DNA of 64,000 bases from Ktedonospora formicarum. GTDB lineage: Bacteria; Chloroflexota; Ktedonobacteria; Ktedonobacterales; Ktedonobacteraceae. Position 1 is the first letter of the stretch, and each line of letters starts with the position of its first letter. Made by a program: the position numbers and the translations under genes. Shown here one piece after another: positions 46,601 through 55,017 of this stretch. The stretch covers positions 2,368,501-2,432,500 of the forward strand of contig NZ_BNJF01000001.1 of assembly GCF_016587355.1 (NCBI RefSeq), in the 5' to 3' direction. The notes beneath the pieces are model-generated. The model searched no databases, was not told where the DNA came from, and was given only the letters and a program-made list of their open reading frames with translations.

Positions 46601-47766
46601 TTCGCTGGCAGCTACGTGGCGAGGGTCAAAAGCAGGCCGACGCCGTGATACGCGAGTACACACAGGCAGCCGATATCTATCCTAATAATGCCGACGTTCA
46701 CTACGCGCTCGGTCAGCTTTACCAACAGTGTGGACTGTTTGATCAGGCGCTTGACTCCTATACACTTGCTAGTCGCGATAGCGCGGTAGAGGTGCTGGCA
46801 CGCGTTGGTTCCGCGCACTGCTACCTCCGGCAGGGTAAGCCTGAAGCGGCAATCCAGCAGTTGGATCAAGCCCTCCAGGCTGTGAAACGTTCTTCAACTG
46901 CGATGGACCCCGCAACCTGGGCCGCAAGGCCTCGCGAAGAGGGTGAAGAACATAAGGCTCCCGAAGTCGAGCTCTCACTCTTGCTCGCTAAGACCTATGG
47001 GCGCACAGGTCGCGTCGACCAAATGGATGCCATCATGCGCCAGGTGAAGCAGTCACGAGCAGGTCAAGACGAGGTCGCTTCGACGTTGGAAGAGATTTCC
47101 ATGCGCCGCCCCGATCCCTCAATGGCAGTCCAAGAATATATGGACCTTGTACGCCACTATCGCCAGAGTCGCCAGATCGACAACGCGCTCAAGGTACTGA
47201 ATGAAATGGTCCGCGCTGTTCCTCAGGAACCCCGAGCACATGAGGAACTGGCTGATATCTATATCAATCGTGGCTTACTCGATGAAGGTATTGCTGAGTT
47301 ACGCCTGCTCGTCGATGTTTACCTCAGACGGAACAATACTGAAGAGGCTGCGGCAACGCTGCAACGCATTGGTAATATCTATGATGAGATGGGGAATAGT
47401 GACGAGGCCCTGGCATCCCTATGCCGAGCAGCGGAGCTGAATCCTCATGCAATGGATCTGCTCCGCGAGGTTGTTGGCTTCTGCTTCCGCGTGGGACGTC
47501 CCCATGAGGCAGCGAAATACCAGGAGTTAATCGCGCGTCACTACTTCGAGACCCAGCAGGTCAAGGAAGCGGTCGCCGCGCTTCAACAGCTCATCACGAT
47601 TGACCGCAACAATTATGAAGCCTATGATATGCTTGGTCAGACCTATCAGACGGTTGGTGAGTATGAACAGGCAAGTCGCGTCTATCGCAACCTGGCGAAG
47701 ATCAACCCAGGTAGTTCCGTAGCCCGCGAACGCCTGGCAACGCTTCAGGAACTTCGCATGCGCTAG
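43636..47766 (+). CDS. Giant TPR protein with a Gln/Pro-rich centre
   Basis: 1,376 residues from the ATG at 43636; an upstream in-frame start at 43549 is less likely because its first 29 residues do not fit the repeat pattern. N-terminal TPR repeats (about 5-170 and 290-450), a low-complexity Gln/Pro/Met-rich region (about 460-750) with tandem repeats, and then a long C-terminal TPR array (about 770-1376). Typical 34-residue units are seen, e.g. ALHEYQKALTEFPEDATARS. There is no enzyme domain, signal or membrane helix, so it is a cytoplasmic scaffold. The partners are unknown. The terminator at 47790 ends the gene. Confidence 0.88.
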   Translation: MPGNQQAFSAAVNAADRYRWDSQWGAALHEYQKALTEFPEDATARSGLGFCYMQMKQWQKALDEYTFALERDPSNVIALSKTAELYGILNRRQDAYHAYLHLADLYSQAGQGARAEAAWQKAIQLSPGRPEPHERLAGYYFEKKDIAAMIQQRLAAAQGFMQQNDLNAARVQCEEVLRADGSNVQASQLLTYIMNGPEPQGVSPGKPTPTSSEVMPAPSDTHAQARNAQANMSDNFLNDTVSAGNISGGNTGIMGNMGSAGNFGGMSPDSSQVLNGPGGTPRNRITANQVTGVLKQAQIFQDQGRFNDAIDLCEQILESGFDRPDARYFLGWLYQEQQRWDDAINQFQMLLNDADYALSCYYALGQCYRARGDLRTATVHFDEAVDRVNLDALTVEESDQLVQLCQEAAEAHRLLGEQEQALTVYNALLGFLRSRGWNDKVAQVEFMLQQAQSAPPQSRPLTPPPAAPQQQPQMPPQQQAGPTPQTISEASTMMFNTSNITPGMNTPPAQQQPMQQPAQQPPMPNAPMQQSMGGELPDWLTGIISENDAPQVPSQPLPPPPQAPQQQMQQQQQMPPQQMQQQQQMPPQQSSSSWLTDGAKPNETRVLPPETMSSAERLAQLQQPQQAPSQPLPQQQQPQQAPSQPLPQQQQPTMPPVMPEAPTQIPQPMQPQAPMPTAADQLAAMQQAVPAPAPQAAAPALPSAQQMLQALGTPPPSISAPVPPDQMSLMLPGSNSSAEHQAVAPERKQSTEELLSQMAGNQNMQAADAVIASTATLPESVRPQVVRAMQDIQNYINHGLLTPATEACLRVIDMAPQYLDVHQVLCEIYVRQGMVEQAITKYGILVDTYVVNGRIEDAIATYRRILQLDPNNLTYRMRLINMLSSQGNKEDLLRERTLAAESYLRLGYMDRALTELEQALQESPTSVSTRLNYALALQKLGRSQQAVAEYQRVLQVDPRNITALVRWHVAQITHIGAARSNTLEVLNRIRWQLRGEGQKQADAVIREYTQAADIYPNNADVHYALGQLYQQCGLFDQALDSYTLASRDSAVEVLARVGSAHCYLRQGKPEAAIQQLDQALQAVKRSSTAMDPATWAARPREEGEEHKAPEVELSLLLAKTYGRTGRVDQMDAIMRQVKQSRAGQDEVASTLEEISMRRPDPSMAVQEYMDLVRHYRQSRQIDNALKVLNEMVRAVPQEPRAHEELADIYINRGLLDEGIAELRLLVDVYLRRNNTEEAAATLQRIGNIYDEMGNSDEALASLCRAAELNPHAMDLLREVVGFCFRVGRPHEAAKYQELIARHYFETQQVKEAVAALQQLITIDRNNYEAYDMLGQTYQTVGEYEQASRVYRNLAKINPGSSVARERLATLQELRMR
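45334..45585 (+). repeat. Tandem repeats encoding the Gln/Pro-rich linker
   Basis: Two 33-base units at 45334-45399 (QMQQQQQMPPQ twice) and two 42-base units at 45502-45585 (QPQQAPSQPLPQQQ twice) are identical or nearly identical at the DNA level, so copy number may vary between strains. Confidence 0.8.
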
Positions 47767-47789
47767 CCACGTTTAGATACAAAATACAC

Positions 47790-47835
47790 AAAGGGAGGGA
47801 GAGATTCATATAATGTGAACCTCTCCCTCCCTTTT
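47790..47835. terminator. Bidirectional terminator between TPR and hemH genes
   Basis: AAAGGGAGGGAGAG pairs with CTCTCCCTCCCTTT, with inner TTCA/TGAA pairing, followed by TTTT on the plus strand. It lies between convergent stops. Confidence 0.8.
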
Positions 47836-47857
47836 AGACGTGAGAAGGGCGTTTGCT

Positions 47858-48805
47858 TTATCGATCTGCATCCGCAACAGTATCCCGAACGACTTGCGCC
47901 AATGCTTTAATAAAGAGAGGCGAAGTATTGAGCGACTCGGTGCGTGCAAAGTGGATGTTGTGCTCTTCAGCCTGCTCACGCGCGCCAACCTCGATATCAT
48001 AGAGAATTTCCAGGTGGTCCGCCAGGAACTGCACAGGCGCGATCAATACATGCTTGCGCCCGGCAGCCTCTAACTCCGGCATGATGTCGGCAAAATCGGG
48101 CTTCAACCACTCTTCGGGCGTATGCCCAGCACTCTGGTAACAGAACATCCAGCGGTCATCCGCGAGCCCGGCCTTCCGCGCTACCGCCGCCGCCGTCTCT
48201 TTCAAGGTATTAATATAGTCAGGCTCGTTCTCAATCACGCGCTTAGGCATACTGTGTGCTGTCAGAAGAACCGGAACCTGGTCACGATCTTCGGGGACAA
48301 ATTTCTCATCTAGCGCCTGACTCACACGCTCGGCAAGGGCCTCAATGAAGAAGGGCTGCAAATGCCAATCTCCCGCGACCCGAACTTTCAGGTCAGATCG
48401 ATTTAGCTTCGAAGCAGCCTCTTCGACAGTGCGCACATAGCCGCCCATGATGATAGGTGAAAACTGCGGCGACATCACGATACCTACAACAGTATCGACA
48501 TCAGAAGCAGTTTCTGGCATAACTTCCGAAATAAATGGGTGTGAGAAGCGCATTCCAGCCGTCACGCGATAACTCGTTCCATCATTGCCGCCATTAAGCT
48601 CTTCTTGCACAGCGGCAGCCTGCTCGCGCGTGATACGCACTAGAGGCGAGCCACCAATAAGGTCATAGCGACGGCGAAACTCGACTACCAGATCAGGCTC
48701 CGGCTCACGTCCACCTCGCACATTGCGCATATATTCGGGCACCTCGTCCAGAGAGGACGGTGACCCATAGGTCATCAGCATGGCGCCGACTTTTCTTTCT
48801 ACCAT
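47858..48805 (-). CDS. hemH: Ferrochelatase
   Basis: 315 residues, a full-length ferrochelatase inserting ferrous iron into protoporphyrin or coproporphyrin. VGAMLMTYGSPSSLDEVPEY starts the fold, the metal-site His is in TAHSMPKR, and the Glu is in HLEILYDIE; YQSAGHTPEEWLKP is a family block. The loop with Arg/Tyr residues resembles the monoderm type, which may use coproporphyrin III. AAGGAATACAACA precedes the ATG. It follows two hemE genes on the same strand after a 158-base gap. No hemY/hemQ is present here. Confidence 0.95.
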   Translation of the reverse strand: MVERKVGAMLMTYGSPSSLDEVPEYMRNVRGGREPEPDLVVEFRRRYDLIGGSPLVRITREQAAAVQEELNGGNDGTSYRVTAGMRFSHPFISEVMPETASDVDTVVGIVMSPQFSPIIMGGYVRTVEEAASKLNRSDLKVRVAGDWHLQPFFIEALAERVSQALDEKFVPEDRDQVPVLLTAHSMPKRVIENEPDYINTLKETAAAVARKAGLADDRWMFCYQSAGHTPEEWLKPDFADIMPELEAAGRKHVLIAPVQFLADHLEILYDIEVGAREQAEEHNIHFARTESLNTSPLFIKALAQVVRDTVADADR

Positions 48806-48963
48806 TGTTGTATTCCTTCAATGTTTCTTTATAATACACTATTGGCAACTCGCGTTTACTTGCAGTGTATAGCTCATCCCTTACCCAACTCTAACTTCCC
48901 TGGTATCTAGCAAGAACGCTCACAGCCACTTAGTAACGCTACTTTAAGCTTGATAGGGCTTAT

Positions 48964-50034
48964 CTATCTCTGAGTAAGTTCGTGAACAGTGTCCACAAGA
49001 CGGCGCAGGAGGTCTGGATCAGACCCAATTGGCATAGCATGTCCAAAGTTGAAGATGTGGCCGGGTCGGTTGTTGGCACGACGTAACACATCACGCGCGG
49101 CCTCTTCAATGACAGGCCACTCAGTTAGCATCAGAGTGGGATCAAGATTACCTTGCAAGCCGCGCTCATAGCCAATCTGTTTCCAGGCTATATCCAGATC
49201 AACGCGCCAATCGACACTCATCACGTCGCCGCCAGCCTCGGCCATGACGCCCAGCAGGGAACTGGTGCCCGTTCCAAAGTGAATTGCAGGCGCACCAGCC
49301 AGTTTCACCGCCGAGAAGACACGCTGAGTATAGGGCAGCACATACTCCCGGTATGTGCTTGGGCTAATCGAGCCAATCCAGCTATCAAAGACCTGTACCG
49401 CGTTGACGCCCGCGCGAACCTGCGCCACTAGATAGCCAGCAATCACCGTTGAAATCTTATCCATAAGCTGATGCCAGATTTCTGGCTGACTATACATCAA
49501 CGCCTTAGCGGTATGATAATCGCGCGAGGGACGACCTTCAATCATATAGCAGGCCAGGGTAAAGGGAGCGCCCGCGATACCAATCACAGCTCGCTTGCCT
49601 TCCAATTCCTGACGCAACAGACGAATGCCACCCATCACAAAAGGAGTTACCTCATCGGTACCAGGAAGGCGCAAAGACTCGACGTCGCGCAAGCTGCGAA
49701 TAGGATTATGGATAATAGGGCCAATATTTGGCTCTAGATGCAATTCAATTCCCATCTCTTCAACAGGGAGCATAATGTCCGCATAGAGAACTGCAGCATC
49801 CACCCCTAGCTCATTGACGGGAATGAGAGCCACACTAGAACTGAGTTCTGGCGTCTTGGCGATTGTCATGACATCATATTTCGCCAGGATCTCGCGATAG
49901 GCTGGGAAACTGCTCCCTCCCTGGCGCATAAACCAGACCGGAGTCGCGTCCGTTTCCCGGCGCTCACAGGCAGCCATAAAGCGTGCTACGCCTGTATGCT
50001 CTGGATAGATAAATTTCTCTGTTACATCTTGCAT
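48964..50034 (-). CDS. HemE paralogue with a disrupted signature
   Basis: 356 residues, full-length uroporphyrinogen decarboxylase fold. The N-terminal signature MRQAGR is here MRQGGSS: Arg37 remains but the second Arg is Ser41. Asp86 (YADIMLP), the Tyr in CYMIEGRPSRDY, Ser218 (FDSWIGS) and His332 (NFGHAM) are conserved. HemE normally decarboxylates uroporphyrinogen III to coproporphyrinogen III. Loss of a propionate-binding Arg suggests altered substrate or reduced activity. GAGGAG precedes the ATG, and it starts 20 bases after the stop of the canonical copy, so the two are co-transcribed. Confidence 0.9.
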   Translation of the reverse strand: MQDVTEKFIYPEHTGVARFMAACERRETDATPVWFMRQGGSSFPAYREILAKYDVMTIAKTPELSSSVALIPVNELGVDAAVLYADIMLPVEEMGIELHLEPNIGPIIHNPIRSLRDVESLRLPGTDEVTPFVMGGIRLLRQELEGKRAVIGIAGAPFTLACYMIEGRPSRDYHTAKALMYSQPEIWHQLMDKISTVIAGYLVAQVRAGVNAVQVFDSWIGSISPSTYREYVLPYTQRVFSAVKLAGAPAIHFGTGTSSLLGVMAEAGGDVMSVDWRVDLDIAWKQIGYERGLQGNLDPTLMLTEWPVIEEAARDVLRRANNRPGHIFNFGHAMPIGSDPDLLRRLVDTVHELTQR

Positions 50035-50054
50035 AAGCTTTGTGGCTCCTCTTT

Positions 50055-51128
50055 CTAGCGCTGAGTCTCAGCGTGAACGGCCTCAGCAAGCTGACGCAGG
50101 AGGTCTGGATTGGTAGGAGCAGGAACTCCATGTCCAAGATTAAAAATATGTCCGGGGCGGTTGTCAGCACGCTTCAGAACGTCGCGCATAGCTTTCTGTA
50201 TAACAGGCCATTCGGTCAGTAAGAGTGTTGGATCAAGATTGCCCTGCACGCCATGCTCAAAGCCAACTCGCTTCCAGCCCTCATCAAGCTCAACCTGCCA
50301 ATCCAGGCCAATAATATCGCCTCCCGCCTCTGTCAATGCTTCCAGCAGGGCACTTGTGCCTGTGCCAAAGTGGATTGCGGGCGTGCCTGTCTCTTTAACG
50401 GCGGTAAAGATGCGCTGGACATATGGCTGCACAAAACGCTGGTAAACACTGGGACTGAGCGAGCCGACCCAGCTATCGAAGAGCTGAATCGCATCAACAC
50501 CGGTCTGCACCTGCTCTAACAAATAGTTAATGGTCACGCTCGTCACCTTCTCCATCAGCGCGTTCCAGAGCTCTGGCTGACCATACATGAGCGCCTTGGC
50601 ATTGCGATAATCGCGCGAGGGGCGACCTTCAATCATGTAGCAGGCCAGGGTAAAGGGAGCGCCGGCGAAGCCGATCACAGCCTGCTTATTCTTTACCTCA
50701 CGCCTCACCATCTGAATCGCCTGCATCATATAAGGTGCGATCTCGGCCCCCGAAGGGACGCGCAAGGCTTCGATATCTTGCTGGCTACGAATAGGTTGAT
50801 GAATGATCGGGCCCACTTCATGGCGAATCTCAAACGAGAGTCCCATCGCCTCCAGAGGAATGAGGATATCGGAGTAGATTATAGCGGCATCGACACCAAA
50901 CGTCTTGACTGGCATCAAGGTTACTTCTGTGCTTAGCTCTGGCGTCTTCACCATCGTCAACATGTCATATTGCTGACGCAGAGCGCGATATTCAGGGAGA
51001 CAGCGCCCTGCCTGGCGCATAAACCAGACCGGAGTAGCATCGGGCTGTCTATGATGGCAGGCGTCGAGGAAACGAGCCAGCCCACTATGGGGAGGAAGGG
51101 TCGTCAAAGACGATATATCTTGCTGCAT
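50055..51128 (-). CDS. hemE: Uroporphyrinogen decarboxylase
   Basis: 357 residues. The signature TPVWFMRQAGRCLPEYR (Arg38, Arg42) is intact, with Asp87 (YSDILIP), CYMIEGRPSRDY, the FDSWVGSLSPSVYQ block and NLGHGVP. It converts uroporphyrinogen III to coproporphyrinogen III in heme synthesis. It is the first gene of hemE-hemE2-hemH on the minus strand. The promoter region contains a facing pair of the CTTATCCGAAAGCC repeat. This is the likely housekeeping enzyme of the pair. Confidence 0.97.
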   Translation of the reverse strand: MQQDISSLTTLPPHSGLARFLDACHHRQPDATPVWFMRQAGRCLPEYRALRQQYDMLTMVKTPELSTEVTLMPVKTFGVDAAIIYSDILIPLEAMGLSFEIRHEVGPIIHQPIRSQQDIEALRVPSGAEIAPYMMQAIQMVRREVKNKQAVIGFAGAPFTLACYMIEGRPSRDYRNAKALMYGQPELWNALMEKVTSVTINYLLEQVQTGVDAIQLFDSWVGSLSPSVYQRFVQPYVQRIFTAVKETGTPAIHFGTGTSALLEALTEAGGDIIGLDWQVELDEGWKRVGFEHGVQGNLDPTLLLTEWPVIQKAMRDVLKRADNRPGHIFNLGHGVPAPTNPDLLRQLAEAVHAETQR

Positions 51129-51172
51129 TACGTATGTTCTTCCTTATTCAACAGGCTGATGGGTCGGCTCCA

Positions 51173-51236
51173 CTTATCCGAAAGCCTGAGCGTATCAGCC
51201 CAGTCACAACAGCAACATTGGTTTTCGAATCAAACC
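51173..51236. repeat. Facing pair of CTTATNCGAAAACC repeats upstream of hemE
   Basis: CTTATCCGAAAGCC at 51173-51186 and GGTTTTCGAATCAAACC at 51220-51236 face each other, 45-92 bases upstream of the hemE start. They belong to the same dispersed family as the copies at 19.6 kb and 54.7 kb. Confidence 0.6.
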
Positions 51237-51384
51237 TCATTAGGGTGTACGGTTCCCTACGCCCTCGCGCAGTTACGTCCAAGTTACTTCCATATCATAA
51301 CGTGGTTTTCCAACGCTGACAAGAATAAATCTACCAAAATCTGTAGAAATTTTACTTCTGCTAGAGATTTTAAGCGTTTTCTCG

Positions 51385-51873
51385 CTACTTTTTGAGACAG
51401 GCAAGTTGTTGTGCGTGGTGCTGGTCGTGTTCAATCAAAGATTGAACAAGTTGGTGGAACTTAAGCTGACCCCAGCGAGGATGACGAAAGGGGCGTGTCC
51501 AGGCTTCAGAAGGTAGAGTGGAGAGCCAGGAGAAAAGCTCTTCGCGCTGAGCCGCCATGCCAGCCATGACCGCATCAAGTGTTGTGGAAGAATCGGGAGT
51601 AGCGCTAGCCTGGGTTGGTTGCTCCTCGATTTCACTAATTTCCAGAAGGGGATTTTCTTCCGCCTGAACAAGACGCAATTGCACCAGCGTCAAGCCCTCG
51701 ATCATATAGAGATGATAAGCAATTTGTAAAGGGGATAGGGTTCCTTTGCCAAAGAGAGCCGCCAATTCGTCTTTATTAAACTTCGCCAGTTGTCCCAGGA
51801 AGGTCACCCGCGCGGACACCAGCCTGCCTCGTACAGTCTCAAAGGGGTGTTGCTGTTCTTCTTCTACCACCAT
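51385..51873 (-). CDS. DinB-like four-helix protein
   Basis: 162 residues from the ATG at 51873, preceded by GTGGAGG at short spacing. The helical pattern with His in SPLQIAYHLYMIEG and the cluster LIEHDQHHAQQL matches the DinB/YfiT metal-binding fold; the family includes thiol-dependent transferases. The acidic, Gln/Thr-rich loop (about 85-105) is variable. It stands alone upstream of hemE and may be unrelated to it. The family is likely, the substrate is unknown. Confidence 0.75.
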   Translation of the reverse strand: MVVEEEQQHPFETVRGRLVSARVTFLGQLAKFNKDELAALFGKGTLSPLQIAYHLYMIEGLTLVQLRLVQAEENPLLEISEIEEQPTQASATPDSSTTLDAVMAGMAAQREELFSWLSTLPSEAWTRPFRHPRWGQLKFHQLVQSLIEHDQHHAQQLACLKK

Positions 51874-51992
51874 CAAACCTCCACAATATTCTTGCAAGCA
51901 ATTATTTTATTGAGTATACCAGATCAGGGAATTTGCAGCGCACACATGCTTCGTGAGATGAAGGGTGTGGCAGATACAATTGAACCATTATA

Positions 51993-52033
51993 AACATGAC
52001 CTGGACAGCTTAGGGGGTTGTCCAGGTCACGTT
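51993..52033 (-). terminator. Terminator after parB
   Basis: AACATGACCTGGACA pairs with TGTCCAGGTCACGTT (one G-T pair) around an 11-base loop, 7 bases beyond the parB stop, with TTTATAAT following on the minus strand. Confidence 0.65.
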
Positions 52034-52039
52034 CTTGTT

Positions 52040-53047
52040 TTATTCATCTGTTTTTTTCACGAGGCGAGCATAGAGACTCTCCAGTTCATCCTGATCGTTA
52101 AAGTGGAGAACGATAGTCCCTTTGCCTTTCGCATTATATTTCAGATCAACTTTGACCATCAGCGCATCGCGGAATTGCGACTCCAACGTTTCCTGCTCAG
52201 GCGAGCGCTTCGACGGAGGGGTAGCCCTCTGAATAGCCGACTCTATATCCCGCGACGCTTTGATGCGTGTAGCGAGCTCTTCGGTCTGGCGTACATTCAG
52301 ATGGAGCGCGATCACCTGATTCATCGCGGTAACCTGATCCTCTTCGCGGGTAATGCCACCAAGGGCACGGGCATGCCCTTCAGTAAAGTTCTCAGGCTGA
52401 TTGATCAGAGCATCGCGCAGCTTGGGGGCCAGTTGCAGCAAACGCAACGAATTGGTCACAGTCGAGCGGTCCTTCCCAACCTGACGCGCAACCTGTTCCT
52501 GGGTCAGATTATAGTCCTGAATCAATGCCTGATATGCCAGGGCCTCTTCAATGGGATTGAGATCAGAGCGCTGAATATTTTCAATCAAGGCCAGTTCGAG
52601 CATTTGCTGAGGCGTAACCTCTTTTATCAGGACAGGAACCTGAGTCAGACCTGCTTTCTTTGAGGCACGCCAGCGACGTTCACCAGCGATAATCTGGAAC
52701 TTCACAACGCCTTTCTCGCCGCCTGCTTTCGCTTCGTTCGTGTCATCGAACCAGGCATCACCTGTACCATCATGCTTCTCTGGCAGATCGAGGCGCGTCA
52801 CCACGATGGGTTGCAAGAGACCATGCTCTTTAATTGAGGAGCTTAGCTCAAGGAGTTTGGGGTCATCGTCGCGAAACACCTTTCGCGGTTGCCGGGGATT
52901 GGGGATAATACTTTCGATAGGAACCAGGGGCAGAGAGCCAGTATCACTGTCAGGTGGGAGAGGTTGTGATTGTGGAGCCATCACCTCTGAGGCACCTGAA
53001 ATCAAGGCGTCGAGACCACGTCCCAGACCAAATTTCTGCTTAGCCAC
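52040..53047 (-). CDS. parB: Chromosome partitioning protein ParB
   Basis: 335 residues. It begins [16 protein letters not shown], the ParB start typical of chromosomal copies. The CTP-binding/ParB domain (about 45-150) contains [18 protein letters not shown] and [14 protein letters not shown], followed by the helix-turn-helix [20 protein letters not shown] and the C-terminal dimerisation region ending in a Leu-rich helix. It binds parS sites and loads as a CTP-dependent clamp. Its start overlaps the parA stop by 8 bases, so the pair is coupled. No parS palindrome was found in the window. Confidence 0.97.
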   Translation of the reverse strand: MAKQKFGLGRGLDALISGASEVMAPQSQPLPPDSDTGSLPLVPIESIIPNPRQPRKVFRDDDPKLLELSSSIKEHGLLQPIVVTRLDLPEKHDGTGDAWFDDTNEAKAGGEKGVVKFQIIAGERRWRASKKAGLTQVPVLIKEVTPQQMLELALIENIQRSDLNPIEEALAYQALIQDYNLTQEQVARQVGKDRSTVTNSLRLLQLAPKLRDALINQPENFTEGHARALGGITREEDQVTAMNQVIALHLNVRQTEELATRIKASRDIESAIQRATPPSKRSPEQETLESQFRDALMVKVDLKYNAKGKGTIVLHFNDQDELESLYARLVKKTDE

Positions 53048-53810
53048 GGGCCATTACCTCCTCGGCGAGCGCTCGATAAGCCAGCGCGCCTGGAGACGTC
53101 GCGTCATAATCCAGAATAGGCTGACCAAAACTAGGTGCTTCACTTAAACGAACATTACGATTGATGATAGTTTGGAACGCCTCTTTGGGGAAGTGATTAC
53201 GCACCTCACGCACAATCTCGCCTGCCAGACGCGTACGCGAATCGAACATCGTCATGACCACACCCGCAATATAAAGCGAGGGGTTAAGCTTATTCTTGAC
53301 AATGTTCACAGTGTTGAGTAACTGAGTTAAACCTTCAAGGGCTAAATATTCGCATTGAATAGGAATCAAGATACCATCCGAGGCTACTAACGCATTAATG
53401 GTCAGCAAACCGAGCGATGGGGGGCAATCGATAATAACATAATCGCAGCGGTCGCGAATAGGTTGTATGGCGTCGCGCAAACGATGCTCACGCGCCAATG
53501 CACCCACCAATTCTACTTCAGCGGCAGCAAGATCTACCGTACAGGGCGCAACAACAAGCTCACGCCGGCTGGATGGCACAATTACATCGAATATGTTTAT
53601 AGTATCTTGCTCTTGCACCAGGAGGTCATAAATTGTATGTTTACGTCGGCGCTCAGTCACACCAATGCCACTGGTTGTATTGGCCTGAGGGTCCATATCA
53701 ATCAGTAGCACCTTGCGACCCGCGGCTGCTAGATACGTGGCAAGATTAATCGCAGTCGTGGTCTTGCCCACGCCCCCTTTTTGGTTCGTAATTGCGTACA
53801 CTTTTGACAC
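53040..53810 (-). CDS. parA: Chromosome partitioning ATPase ParA (Soj type)
   Basis: 256 residues. The deviant Walker [10 protein letters not shown] (11-19), DMDPQANTT (Walker A') and [13 protein letters not shown] (Walker B) are intact. The absence of an N-terminal DNA-binding extension places it with chromosomal Soj proteins. It begins with GTG at 53810 with only a weak AAGG site. It works with ParB in origin segregation. A membrane protein of unknown function lies upstream on the same strand after 260 bases. Confidence 0.97.
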   Translation of the reverse strand: MSKVYAITNQKGGVGKTTTAINLATYLAAAGRKVLLIDMDPQANTTSGIGVTERRRKHTIYDLLVQEQDTINIFDVIVPSSRRELVVAPCTVDLAAAEVELVGALAREHRLRDAIQPIRDRCDYVIIDCPPSLGLLTINALVASDGILIPIQCEYLALEGLTQLLNTVNIVKNKLNPSLYIAGVVMTMFDSRTRLAGEIVREVRNHFPKEAFQTIINRNVRLSEAPSFGQPILDYDATSPGALAYRALAEEVMARG

Positions 53811-54068
53811 GGATCACAACCGTACCTTTCGTCTGGCCCTGCCAAGGAGACAAGCTAAGCAAATAGTCCAAGAACATTGTAACAAATGAGTCTGCCAGAC
53901 GCAAGAAATCTACCTTCTGTACTTTCAAGGGCGCAATACAGACAGGCAATAGAAGATATCAAAGCAGATACAGAGGGCGTAGCATACCTCAACTATCTTC
54001 AAGCAAAAACATGCACGTTGGAGATAGAAAACGCAAGCCCAACTTGGCACAACCAATGATGCTTACTT

Positions 54069-54581
54069 CTAGAGGGTGACACGATTCCCACCGGCAGGCA
54101 TGGTAAAACGTAGAAAGCCACCAGCAGCCAGGCGAGTGCAGATGACAGCCAGCGTATAGAAGGCGAGCAGGGTAATCGCGGTCTTGACCTCAGTCAGCGC
54201 GAAATCCCCTACGTTCAGATGATTGGAACCAGGATTCAGCATCCGCAAGAGGACGGGACCCTGTTGTACTCCACCAAAGGGATTGACCGCTAAACCCAAA
54301 GCCAGCGACACAATCAGATCCAGAGCCAGGCAAAAACCTGCCAGCAAGGGGCCAAACACGACAAAACGCTTGCTCAGGCGCTCACGCTTCGTTGAAACAA
54401 TACGCTTGGCAGCCCACACGGGAGCGATGACATATTGCAGTGCCATAAATAACATGGGAGCCGCAACATATGTCCAATCGGGAAAGACAAACGGGCTGAT
54501 AAGAGAGCAGAGACGACCAATGGCGAAAATGATAATCCCTTCAATCAGGCCACGCCGATAGCTTACTTTATTAAACAACAT
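54069..54581 (-). CDS. Integral membrane protein of unknown function
   Basis: 170 residues with about four membrane segments (roughly 12-32, 40-56, 74-98 and 131-153). A Gly/Asn-rich loop (NPFGGVQQG...LNPGSNHLNVGD) lies between the last two. The N-terminus is basic. No family is recognised. It is the gene upstream of parA on the same strand, separated by 258 bases. Confidence 0.6.
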   Translation of the reverse strand: MLFNKVSYRRGLIEGIIIFAIGRLCSLISPFVFPDWTYVAAPMLFMALQYVIAPVWAAKRIVSTKRERLSKRFVVFGPLLAGFCLALDLIVSLALGLAVNPFGGVQQGPVLLRMLNPGSNHLNVGDFALTEVKTAITLLAFYTLAVICTRLAAGGFLRFTMPAGGNRVTL

Positions 54582-54717
54582 AGATGCTTAACCTGTTCGC
54601 GGAAGCTTTTTACAACCAGAGGAGCCTGCCTGGATGATAGCATCATAACCAGGCACTCTGGCACAGAACGTGAGATATAACAAGACGAACGAACATTCAT
54701 GAAACAGGTGTTTTACA

Positions 54718-54786
54718 CCTTATTCGAAAACCCAAGCACTTCGGCGTTAGCCACAAGAGCGGCGTTAGTTTTCGAATAAGACCTTA
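54718..54786. repeat. Facing pair of CTTATTCGAAAACC repeats
   Basis: CCTTATTCGAAAACCC at 54718-54733 and GTTTTCGAATAAGACCTTA at 54768-54786 are inverted copies enclosing 34 bases. The right copy reaches into the stop codon of the FmdB gene, so it may act as its terminator or be a mobile repeat. Confidence 0.65.
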
Positions 54787-55017
54787 GTGGCACCCGCAAC
54801 TACCACCACCACAACCACAATCCCCCATAGATGGAGAGTAATCGTCAAAGTCTCCATCTTCAGCACCGCTCCGCTGGGCTGCAAACACAGAGAGGAGGCG
54901 GCGCACCTTCTCACTATGGCACTTCATGCATACCACGTCATCCGCATGCTTGTGGCTAACGAGCAGTTCAAACTTGGCTTTGCAGTCGGGGCAGTAATAT
55001 TCATACAACGGCATGTA
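54784..55017 (-). CDS. FmdB-type zinc ribbon protein
   Basis: 77 residues from the ATG at 55017, which follows GGAGG by 10 bases; an upstream frame extension is rejected. The MPLYEYYCPDC start and the second pair CMKC form the FmdB zinc ribbon (Cys8, Cys11, Cys29, Cys32). The C-terminus is Gly/Cys/His-rich (CGCGGGSCGCH), which could bind metal as well. FmdB proteins are small regulators of unclear role. Confidence 0.88.
   Translation of the reverse strand, partial: YMPLYEYYCPDCKAKFELLVSHKHADDVVCMKCHSEKVRRLLSVFAAQRSGAEDGDFDDYSPSMGDCGCGGGSCGCH

Noticed and set aside
51220..51236. GGTTTTCGAATCAAACC as a tRNA T-arm
   Set aside because: There is no acceptor, D or anticodon stem around it, and it matches the dispersed CTTATNCGAAAACC repeat family.
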